This document shows positions 1-6,383 of a DNA stretch of 6,383 nt, in pieces; within the stretch, counting starts at the first letter, position 1, and each line of letters begins with the position of its first letter. The stretch spans positions 1 to 6,383 of the forward strand of contig JAISTL010000328.1 in NCBI GenBank assembly GCA_031272615.1, given 5' to 3'. Origin of the DNA: Methylobacteriaceae bacterium. Lineage in GTDB: Bacteria; Pseudomonadota; Alphaproteobacteria; Rhizobiales; Beijerinckiaceae. Under the pieces are notes generated by a model. The model worked only from the letters and a program-made list of their open reading frames with translations. It was not told the origin of the DNA and did no database searches. The position numbers and the translations under genes are program-made.

Positions 1-3000
1 CACCGCCGCCGAGCCGTCCTCGCCGACTTCCCCCTGAACCTTGACGTTATCGGTGATATCGACATCGACAGTGGCCTTGCTCGGGGTCTGTCCGCTGCCC
101 TGGCGGAAGCCCATGTAAACATCCTTGCTGATGCGCTTGCCGACTCCGACTCCGAGATTGCCCTGATCGTCCGATTCCAGAGAAATGGAATCCAACCCGA
201 GGGAGCGGGACAATTCGTCCAACATCTTGAAACTGCCGGCGCCGGTCAACTGGGCGACGGCTTGGGCGAGCTGGATGGCCTGACCGGAGGTGAGGGAGCC
301 GGAGGGTTTGCCGAACAGCAGGCGCGACAGGATTTCGTCCTGGGGGAGGTCAGGGTTTGAAGAAAACCGGAAGGTCGGATTCGACGCCGGGCCGGTGACC
401 TCGACAATGAGTGTCACGTCATCGGCGGTGTTCTCAGCCCGCAGGTCCAGAACCGGAATGGAGCCTTGTTCGAACCCGAGCGTGCCGGATTTGAAATCGA
501 GCCTCTTGCTGAAAATCACGATGAAGCCGCGGCGGAGGTTGAACGTGCCGAGAATGTTGGGGGTGTTGTTGGTTCCGCGGACTTTCAGCGAACCGTCCAG
601 ATCGGCGTTGATACCACGTCCCCGCACCAGAATCCGGTTCTTCACCTGGAGCGTGATATCCAGCGGAAGTTTGAAGGCGGCGGCGCTGCGCTGTTCCGCG
701 GTTTCCTCGGCAATGCGCTCCTCGATGTATTTGGGAGCGTTGACATGGGTCACCCTCACAACGGAAAAGGTCAGCGGCAGATTATCGGGAATGGTGACGT
801 TGGCCGTGCGGGAGGTAATGGTGCCGGAAACCGCCGGCCCGTCGGCAAAGCGGCCTTCCATTTTCAAAGCGAGATCGGCAATCAGCTGAAAGGTGTCGTT
901 GTCGACAAGGCGTGCCTTTGTGCCGTTCAAAACCAGAGTTCCGGGGAACCCCTCGGCGGCGGAAAGCCGGATATTGCCGTTCCCGGAAAGGGCGCCGCCG
1001 CCGCGGGTGGTCGCCGACATCTGGGAAATGATCAGCTTGTCTCCGCTGCCTTTGATGGACGCCTTGATTCCGTTCAGCTGTACGCCGTTGATGGAGTCGG
1101 CGAAGGTTGCGCCCTGGATTTCCACAGACCCTTCCAGAACCGGTTTGCCGATGGTGCCGGCGGCGCGGAGCCGCACGGTGGAATTGCCGCTCAAGGTCTG
1201 CCCGCCGGCAAGGAGCCCGTTCAGTTCAGCCAGAGCCAATGTGCCGTCAGCGGAGATATTCATGGCTTCATTGCCGGAAAAAGGCACCTTGCCGGATATC
1301 TTCATGCGGCTGGAAGCGCCGGAGATGCTTCCCGAAAGCTCCGTCTGTTTCAACGTCACACTGCCGGTCAATTTGGCGGCGAGGGGAGGGAGGGTTGAAC
1401 CGGTTTGCTTGTCGACAAGGGAAACGCGGGACATTTCAACGGAATAACGCCCGACCGGGGCGCTCTTCGGCCCGGATACGGAAGCATCCGCCGTCAGGAG
1501 GCCGTCGAGCGGGAAATCCGGCTGGAACAAACGGATAATACCGAGAGAAAGTTTGGAGGCTTTGGATTTGACCTGAATTTCGTCGCCGAGGGCGGCCTCG
1601 AGCGTCAGCGTCCCGCCGGGTGACACGGGCGAGGCGAACGTCAGGGGCGGGATCGACACGCCGTTGTCGTCGATGGTGATTGCCGCCTTGTTTTTCAACT
1701 CCAGACGCTGGTCCAGGCGGGAGAAAGCGAGTTTCTGCAGGTCCAGCACGGTGTGTCCGGCATCGGGCCTGCTCAGCAGCGTGCGGGTTTCGGCATGGAT
1801 ACCCTCGATGTCTCCCGATATATCGATGAGTGAGCCGTCGTCGCGTTTGGCGGCGTCGGCGCGGAGATTGCGGGCGGAAAACGAGCCGGAGGAGACGGCG
1901 CCGGCGTGGAGAGCGCCCTCGACCTCCACGGCGCCGAAAACGTCCCGGGCGACGCCCTTCATCTCAACCCTATGGGCGGAGATTCCGTATCCGGAAAACC
2001 GGTCGCTCGTTCCGGAGAGTGACACCTGCTGCTTGCCGGATTCGGCGGAGAACTTGAGAGCCATCCCGAGCTTGCCCGTGATGGTCGACAGCAGGAAAGG
2101 CTGCGCGTCGCTCAAATCGCCGGCGGCGATCGACAGCGTGCCGTCAAGCAGGTTTTCCGGCGTCAGGATGCCCCGCCCGCCGACACGGATGGACCGGTAT
2201 TGAAGATCGTCGATTTCAAACGAGTGGTTGCCGTCGGCCGCCGGTTTGAACGTCATGGCGCCGGTGAGTTTTGAACCGTCGATAACTCCATTGACCACGG
2301 AGGCGATGCTCTCGGGATTCAGAATATCCTTGACCGCGACCTGGGCTTCCATGTTGCGGATGCTGCGGCCCTGGACCGAAGCGTCGGGAATTGATATCCG
2401 CAACGTTGCCGCGGGGGTCGAGTCCGGCGTCTCCACGGTGAGTTTTGCCGCACCTGCCCCTTTCAGCGCGGCATCGACGACCGAGAGGTCCGGGATGGTC
2501 GCGTCGGAGGCCAGAGCCCATTTCTGCCCGGAGGTATTGCCGGCAAGGGTGATTTTCAACGCCGGAGAGGCGAGAACAACGTCATTGTATGTGCAGGCGC
2601 CGTTTTGATACTCAATCCCGCCGGTGAGATGCGTGGTGTCCGCCATGAGCCTGTCCAGCAGGCTGTACGGGGTTTTCAGGTTGTTTACCGTCAGATCGGG
2701 AGTCGCTCTCAACAGGCCTGTCGAAGGGGCGAAGGAAAATGTCAGACCGCCCGAGGCGTTCCCGGAGATGTTTTGCGGTATCAGCAGCGACAGAGCGGAA
2801 AGGTCCCCCCGCCGGATGGACAGGGCGCCGTCCAGGGTGTCGTCATGCGGAGCCAGATTCCCGGCGATGTCAATGCCAGCGAACGTCAGGCGCGCCTCCG
2901 GAATCGACAGTGACGCGGCGCGGGACCAGACGCCGCGCAACGTCAGCGCGGCGTCGGGTGGGGGGGCCGCGTCGCCCGCGGGGCTCGCCCGGTGCGTCGG

Positions 3001-4311
3001 CTGGTGCAGCGTCGCCTTGCCGGAAAACGTCAGTTCGTCGGATGCGGAGGCGTTCGCGCCGGACAAGGCAAAATCCAGCCGCAGGTGATCGGCTTGAACA
3101 TCACTGAAGGCGGGTTTACGGATAACCGCTGAAATGTTGGCGCGCGGCTCGGCGCCCGAGAGGTCGGCCAAACCGCCGAAGGCTATCTTCTCCCAGCGCA
3201 TCCGCGCCGGAACAAAGGGTGAGAACACGTCGGATTCCTGGATTTCCCCGGAGATATCGGCGCGAACGAGCGGATGGTCTTTGGTGTAGCTCAAGGAGCC
3301 TTCCGTCACCATCTGGTTGGAATCCACCTGCCATTTCATGTGCCCGAGGGAACCGGCGGAATCGTAAAACCCGTTGACGCCGGCGGTGAACGGCTTCTGC
3401 CATTGCGGCGCGTCCGCGGCATCCACCACGGTGGCCAGGTCGGCCTGGAAATTCGCGCCGTATTCCAGACGTTGTTCCATGTGGTTCCACGACAAATCGC
3501 CCTGAAAAATGGTGTCGGTATCGGACAATATATAGAATTCTCCCCGCCAGGCGTTGAGCGGCGCCTTGCCCTCGAGACTGACGGTGAGATCCGGAAGCGA
3601 GTCGAGGTTGACGAGCCTGGACAGAATGCCCTTGGCGTGGTCGAAGGCGACGGCGCTGAAATCCACCGTCTTGCCGGCGGGAGTGTAAACGAGATGGGCG
3701 TCCACCCGACACTCGGGGCCGTCATTACGGTTGAGGTTCAGGGTGACGACAGTGGAGTCGGCGGTTTTGGAACCCTTGGCCGTTCCCTCGAATTCCACGG
3801 CATTGACGACGAGCGCCTTATCCAGAACGAGTCGCCGGACAGCCACATCTTTGAGTTCGATATCGAGGGAAGAAGAAAAGAAACTGTCGGTATCCTTCAA
3901 AAACTGTTCAAAGGTATAGGGCTCTTCATCCGTTGATTCAAGAATGCGCAGCCAGGCCAGACGCTCCGCCGCAAGCCGGGGAACCACGAGTTTGCCGTGC
4001 AGCAGTTGCGAAGGAGTCCACAAGAGGGAAAGACCGTCGATTTCCAGCCATACGCCTTTGTCGTCACTGAGCTTCAGCGAGTCCAACGTGGCCGACGAAA
4101 ACACGTTTCCCTTGATTTCGCCAAGCGTGATCCGCACATCGGGAACCGAGCCGAAACGCTCTATGGCCGCGGCGAACAACCGGCGACCGGGATTGGTGGA
4201 GGCAATACTCCACAGCAAAACCGCCAGGACGATGAGCGGAATTCCAATGAGGTAAAGAACTCCGCGAAGTACCCGGCGTACAGTGTTGTGTCCCGGTTCG
4301 GTTTTCGGCAT
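1..4311 (-). CDS. tamB: TamB, inner-membrane-anchored TAM subunit (C-terminus cut by window edge)
   Basis: This is the partner of TamA: an AsmA-like, bridge-type protein that spans the periplasm, is needed for TAM-dependent outer-membrane protein insertion and is implicated in phospholipid transport. The reading frame is open from the ATG at 4311-4309 to position 1, giving 1437 residues with no stop. One membrane anchor (about 17-37, LIGIPLIVLAVLLW) is followed by NPGRR (40-44) and the conserved-looking SDDKGVWLEIDGLSLLW (82-98). The long middle is dominated by short alternating beta-strands and Gly/Asn/Asp turns, with few Cys, as expected for a hydrophobic groove. TamB-type strand motifs recur: SGPKSAPVGRYSVEM (946-960), GTIGKPVLEGSVEIQGATF (1052-1070) and GTNNTPNILGTFNLRRGFI (1246-1264). 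The C-terminal TamB/DUF490 domain (about 1090 onward) includes NPDLPQDEILSRLLFGKPSG (1319-1338) and GVGKRISKDVYMGFRQG (1388-1404). Relatives end shortly after a segment like KVQGEVGEDGS (1424-1434), so I infer that about 10-15 residues are missing. It is longer than E. coli TamB (1259 aa). The start overlaps the tamA stop, so the two are co-transcribed and probably translationally coupled. A Pro/Ala-rich insert lies at about 440-453. Confidence 0.95.
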   Translation of the reverse strand, partial: MPKTEPGHNTVRRVLRGVLYLIGIPLIVLAVLLWSIASTNPGRRLFAAAIERFGSVPDVRITLGEIKGNVFSSATLDSLKLSDDKGVWLEIDGLSLLWTPSQLLHGKLVVPRLAAERLAWLRILESTDEEPYTFEQFLKDTDSFFSSSLDIELKDVAVRRLVLDKALVVNAVEFEGTAKGSKTADSTVVTLNLNRNDGPECRVDAHLVYTPAGKTVDFSAVAFDHAKGILSRLVNLDSLPDLTVSLEGKAPLNAWRGEFYILSDTDTIFQGDLSWNHMEQRLEYGANFQADLATVVDAADAPQWQKPFTAGVNGFYDSAGSLGHMKWQVDSNQMVTEGSLSYTKDHPLVRADISGEIQESDVFSPFVPARMRWEKIAFGGLADLSGAEPRANISAVIRKPAFSDVQADHLRLDFALSGANASASDELTFSGKATLHQPTHRASPAGDAAPPPDAALTLRGVWSRAASLSIPEARLTFAGIDIAGNLAPHDDTLDGALSIRRGDLSALSLLIPQNISGNASGGLTFSFAPSTGLLRATPDLTVNNLKTPYSLLDRLMADTTHLTGGIEYQNGACTYNDVVLASPALKITLAGNTSGQKWALASDATIPDLSVVDAALKGAGAAKLTVETPDSTPAATLRISIPDASVQGRSIRNMEAQVAVKDILNPESIASVVNGVIDGSKLTGAMTFKPAADGNHSFEIDDLQYRSIRVGGRGILTPENLLDGTLSIAAGDLSDAQPFLLSTITGKLGMALKFSAESGKQQVSLSGTSDRFSGYGISAHRVEMKGVARDVFGAVEVEGALHAGAVSSGSFSARNLRADAAKRDDGSLIDISGDIEGIHAETRTLLSRPDAGHTVLDLQKLAFSRLDQRLELKNKAAITIDDNGVSIPPLTFASPVSPGGTLTLEAALGDEIQVKSKASKLSLGIIRLFQPDFPLDGLLTADASVSGPKSAPVGRYSVEMSRVSLVDKQTGSTLPPLAAKLTGSVTLKQTELSGSISGASSRMKISGKVPFSGNEAMNISADGTLALAELNGLLAGGQTLSGNSTVRLRAAGTIGKPVLEGSVEIQGATFADSINGVQLNGIKASIKGSGDKLIISQMSATTRGGGALSGNGNIRLSAAEGFPGTLVLNGTKARLVDNDTFQLIADLALKMEGRFADGPAVSGTITSRTANVTIPDNLPLTFSVVRVTHVNAPKYIEERIAEETAEQRSAAAFKLPLDITLQVKNRILVRGRGINADLDGSLKVRGTNNTPNILGTFNLRRGFIVIFSKRLDFKSGTLGFEQGSIPVLDLRAENTADDVTLIVEVTGPASNPTFRFSSNPDLPQDEILSRLLFGKPSGSLTSGQAIQLAQAVAQLTGAGSFKMLDELSRSLGLDSISLESDDQGNLGVGVGKRISKDVYMGFRQGSGQTPSKATVDVDITDNVKVQGEVGEDGSAAV

Positions 4312-6356
4312 TAAAACGCCTGTCCGATACTGATGTAGACGCCGTATTGAGGGTCACCCTTTTCCCGGTTCAGGCCTCGGGCAACATCCAGCCGTAATGG
4401 CCCGATGGGGGTATAGTACCTCAATCCCAAGCCGGCGGAATAACGCAGTGCCTGAGAGAAATCCGGATAGGTTTCGAGGTATGCGTTTCCCGCGTCCATG
4501 AATGCCACAACTCCGATGGTATCCGTAATTTTGACGCGCAGTTCGGCGGAAGCCTCGACAATACTGCGACCGCCGATGACCCAGTCATTGGGGTTTTTCG
4601 GGCCGAGGCTCTTGTAATCATAACCGCGGACCGAACCGCCGCCGCCGGCAAAGAACCGCCGCGGCGGCGCGATTTCGTTGAGTTTTGCGTTGAGAATGGA
4701 GCCGACACCGAGTTTCCCCGCCAACACGAAGCGTTCCTGTTCATCCAGCGGAAGATAGGCGGAGACGGTGCCCTTGGCGTAAAGCGGAAAATCCGAGCCG
4801 GTAATGGTGTAGTAGGGGGCCACGGTTGCGGAAACGCGAACCCCGCGGGTCGGATCCAGCAGACTGTTGGTATTGTCCCAGGTTACAGACAGGGGTACAC
4901 CTACCAGACTGTACCATTTGTCGTTGACGAAGCTCGGATCGTCAAAGCGGGTGATTTTTCCGTGTTCGTAATCGATGCCGGCCTCGAAGGTCAGCTTGTC
5001 GGAATAATGGTAACGGTAGGTCGCCGAGGCCAGGAAGCCTTCGCGCGTATAATATTCGGTGACGTCCCGCACATAAGAGGGAATGAGCGTCATTTCGTCG
5101 TAAACGGAAAACACCTCCGGCTGGGTGTAGGTCGCGGCGAAACGGAAACCGATCTTGTCATTTGTATGTATGTCTTTGCCGTTGAGGGCGTGGTCAATGG
5201 GAACGCCGGTCATCGTCGCTTCCAGACGCAACTGCTCCGCGCCGCCGAACAGGTTGCGGTGGCCCCAATAGGCATTGAGCGCCGCGCCCTCGGTGGTGGA
5301 GTACCGGCCGCTGAAGCCGATATAGCGGGGGGCGCGTTCTTCCGCTTCAATGGTGACCGGCACCTCAGCGGTGGACTCGTGCTTGTAATCGTCGCGCACG
5401 CGGACGGAACGCAGAGCCGGATGTTTCTGCAACTGGGCGCGAAGCTTGTTCTCCGCCTCGGGAGAGTAGACATCGCCCGGCTTCCAGGTGATGCGTTTTT
5501 CGATGAAACCCGGCAGATTGGTTGCGCCGACAACCTTGGTTTCGCCGAAGTGCGCCCGGGGGCCGGGATTGAGCGTCAACGCGACGGTCATGGTGCGATT
5601 TTTGTGGTCGACGCGGATATCGCGTTTGGTCAGTCTGGCGAAGGCGAACCCCTGCTGCATGGCGTCGGTGATCAGCCTGGATTCGGCATCGCGGACCAGC
5701 GAGCTCCTGGCCGGAGCGCCGGCTTGAAGCTGCAGGGTATCCGTCGACGGGGCAACATAATCCACGCGGTTGTTGGTCAAGGTCAACGTGACCTCGGCGA
5801 CCCTGAACAAATCCCCGGCGTCCACCACGACTTCGACGGGGACCGGGTTTTCGTCGCTGTAGGCGGCATTCTGTCGCGGCAAGGGGCCGCCGCGACGATC
5901 GATGATCGAATGCCCGTCCACGCGGATGTCCACGCGCCCATTGAAAAAGCCGAGGGCTTCCAGAGCGGTGGTCATGCGGGTTTGATCGGCAACCGCGCGC
6001 CGGACGAGATCGGACATGCCGGAACAGGGGGTGCCGCTGTTTTCTTCCAGCATGGAAGCGCCTTTCAGCTGATCCTCGAGGCCGTCCTGATCCGGAGTCT
6101 TGTTGTTGAGAGTGAAGCGCACGGTGTACGGAGTCGGATTCTCGATGACTTCCTTGACCTCGGTGTTGTTTTCACCGCCGAAAAGACGGTCCAGGAAGCC
6201 GGGCATTTTCGCCCCGGCCGGGCACGTTGAGCTGAGAGCAAGCAAACCCGCCGCGAACAGGAGCGACACCCGCCTCGCGTTTCCCGGCGTCATCCGCCGA
6301 ATCACCGGCGCCGTCGAAACGGGCCGGAATGGAACAGAATCCATTCTCTCCTGCAT
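4311..6356 (-). CDS. tamA: TamA, Omp85/BamA-family outer-membrane assembly factor
   Basis: This is the outer-membrane subunit of the translocation and assembly module, which works with TamB to insert beta-barrel proteins. Numbered from the first ATG (681 aa), a signal peptide is seen with an Arg-Arg n-region, the hydrophobic core VSLLFAAGLLALSS (30-43) and a likely cleavage after AGA (47-49). Three POTRA domains follow at about 75-148, 172-263 and 267-340; the first contains ALEALGFFNGRVDIRVDG and the third GATNLPGFIEKRITWKPGDVY. The barrel runs from about 345 to the end. It carries DPTRGVRVSA (501-510), the Omp85 loop-6 signature GGGGSVRGYDY (571-581), IGPLRLDVARG (651-661) and a terminal YISIGQAF ending in Phe, the outer-membrane beta-signal. 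Three POTRAs rather than BamA's five, plus tamB directly downstream, favour TamA over BamA. It is longer than E. coli TamA (about 577 aa), partly because of the N-terminus. Three starts are possible: Met1 at 6356, Met5 at 6344 and Met22 at 6293. Met22 would give the most ordinary signal peptide (28 aa) but has the poorest ribosome binding site. An in-frame TAG at 6362-6360 rules out any start further upstream. The frame is intact. Confidence 0.96.
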   Translation of the reverse strand: MQERMDSVPFRPVSTAPVIRRMTPGNARRVSLLFAAGLLALSSTCPAGAKMPGFLDRLFGGENNTEVKEVIENPTPYTVRFTLNNKTPDQDGLEDQLKGASMLEENSGTPCSGMSDLVRRAVADQTRMTTALEALGFFNGRVDIRVDGHSIIDRRGGPLPRQNAAYSDENPVPVEVVVDAGDLFRVAEVTLTLTNNRVDYVAPSTDTLQLQAGAPARSSLVRDAESRLITDAMQQGFAFARLTKRDIRVDHKNRTMTVALTLNPGPRAHFGETKVVGATNLPGFIEKRITWKPGDVYSPEAENKLRAQLQKHPALRSVRVRDDYKHESTAEVPVTIEAEERAPRYIGFSGRYSTTEGAALNAYWGHRNLFGGAEQLRLEATMTGVPIDHALNGKDIHTNDKIGFRFAATYTQPEVFSVYDEMTLIPSYVRDVTEYYTREGFLASATYRYHYSDKLTFEAGIDYEHGKITRFDDPSFVNDKWYSLVGVPLSVTWDNTNSLLDPTRGVRVSATVAPYYTITGSDFPLYAKGTVSAYLPLDEQERFVLAGKLGVGSILNAKLNEIAPPRRFFAGGGGSVRGYDYKSLGPKNPNDWVIGGRSIVEASAELRVKITDTIGVVAFMDAGNAYLETYPDFSQALRYSAGLGLRYYTPIGPLRLDVARGLNREKGDPQYGVYISIGQAF
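4319..4325 (-). promoter_or_regulatory. Ribosome binding site of tamB, inside the 3' end of tamA
   Basis: On the minus strand GGACAGG lies within the last codons of tamA, with AGG seven bases before the tamB ATG. It is a weak match to the Shine-Dalgarno consensus. Because the ATG shares its A with the tamA TAA stop (TAATG at 4313-4309), ribosomes terminating on tamA can probably reinitiate here, which would compensate for the weak site. This fixes the tamB start: the membrane anchor begins about 16 residues later, and no better upstream candidate is apparent. Confidence 0.6.
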
Positions 6357-6383
6357 TCGCTATCCGGTTGAAATCTCCTTGAA
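6357..6383 (-). promoter_or_regulatory. Leader upstream of tamA with Shine-Dalgarno-like AAGGAGA
   Basis: Only 27 bases upstream of the first tamA ATG are visible. They contain AAGGAGA at 6380-6374, a strong Shine-Dalgarno match, but 17 bases from the ATG at 6356, which is too far for normal spacing. A minimal GGA at 6365-6363 is six bases from that ATG. A second purine-rich AGGAG (6352-6348) sits inside the reading frame, three bases before the second ATG at 6344. No promoter can be judged from so short a stretch. In frame with tamA the leader reads as seven sense codons (FKEISTG) and then TAG, so it could also be the tail of an upstream gene; nothing in the window decides this. Confidence 0.35.

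Noticed and set aside
466..1398. Long plus-strand open frames opposite tamB (466-1398, 3274-3936, 2605-2913).
   Set aside because: All are in the same codon-aligned antisense register to tamB, where I saw no TTA or CTA codons and only about a dozen TCA codons. They are compositional shadows without recognisable domains.
2216..4357. Minus-strand open frames in other registers (4064-4357, 3116-3712, 3336-3725, 2216-2521), which could suggest that tamB is broken into pieces.
   Set aside because: Triplet-by-triplet reading shows the tamB frame is continuous from 4311 to 1. These are out-of-register frames with Arg/Pro-rich translations typical of shifted GC-rich coding sequence.
4656..4667. A perfect 12-base palindrome, CCGCCGCGGCGG, within tamA.
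   Set aside because: It encodes Pro-Pro-Arg-Arg next to the loop-6 motif, in a region full of CCG/GCC repeats. It has no U-tract and no position suited to a terminator or operator, so chance and codon choice explain it.
4962..6230. A 422-codon open frame on the plus strand opposite tamA.
   Set aside because: It is codon-aligned antisense to tamA. It stays open because stops there require TTA, CTA or TCA in the sense gene, codons that are rare in this GC-rich sequence. The translation resembles no family I know, and tamA is clearly conserved.
6225..6293. A lipobox (LSSTC) or a twin-arginine motif (ARRVSLL) in the TamA signal sequence.
   Set aside because: Thr before the Cys does not fit the lipobox, which needs Gly, Ala or Ser. 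The Arg-Arg context lacks the rest of the Tat consensus, and outer-membrane barrels are exported unfolded through Sec. A normal AGA signal peptidase site follows.
4311..6356. Identification as BamA instead of TamA.
   Set aside because: There is room for only three POTRA domains before the barrel, not five, and tamB follows directly. BamA is normally flanked by rseP, skp or lpxD, none of which is seen.

Overview
The window is coding over almost its whole length and holds two genes, both on the minus strand. Reading in the direction of transcription, a complete tamA (6356 down to 4311) is followed, with a one-base stop/start overlap, by tamB (4311 down to position 1, where it runs off the window). 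Together they form the TAM (translocation and assembly module). TamA is an Omp85/BamA-family outer-membrane barrel with three periplasmic POTRA domains. TamB is a very long, mostly beta-stranded periplasmic protein anchored in the inner membrane by one N-terminal segment, and it ends in the family's characteristic C-terminal (DUF490/TamB) domain. In characterised bacteria the pair spans the envelope, helps insert outer-membrane proteins such as autotransporters, and is implicated in moving phospholipids from inner to outer membrane.

The organism is a Gram-negative bacterium with a GC-rich genome. The compact tamA-tamB pair, the C-terminal style of TamB (GVGKRISKDVYMGFRQG, then KVQGEVGEDGS) and the TamA POTRA and barrel sequence look most like Alphaproteobacteria, perhaps a Hyphomicrobiales- or Rhodospirillales-type lineage. 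This placement rests on remembered family patterns and is an inference.

Layout: 6357-6383 is a short leader with a Shine-Dalgarno-like AAGGAGA. tamA occupies 4311-6356 (681 codons from the first ATG). tamB occupies 1-4311 (1437 codons visible and no in-frame stop; I checked every triplet). By analogy with the family only about 10-15 C-terminal residues should be missing. There is no intergenic gap of any size, and I see no RNA gene, mobile element, CRISPR array, terminator or repeat array. The many other open frames, including long plus-strand ones, are shadows of these two genes.

I do not see a previously undescribed system here. The points worth a second look are modest: the translational coupling, the uncertain tamA start, a Pro/Ala-rich insert with a seven-base C tract in tamB, and a charged probably helical insert near the TamB C-terminal domain.
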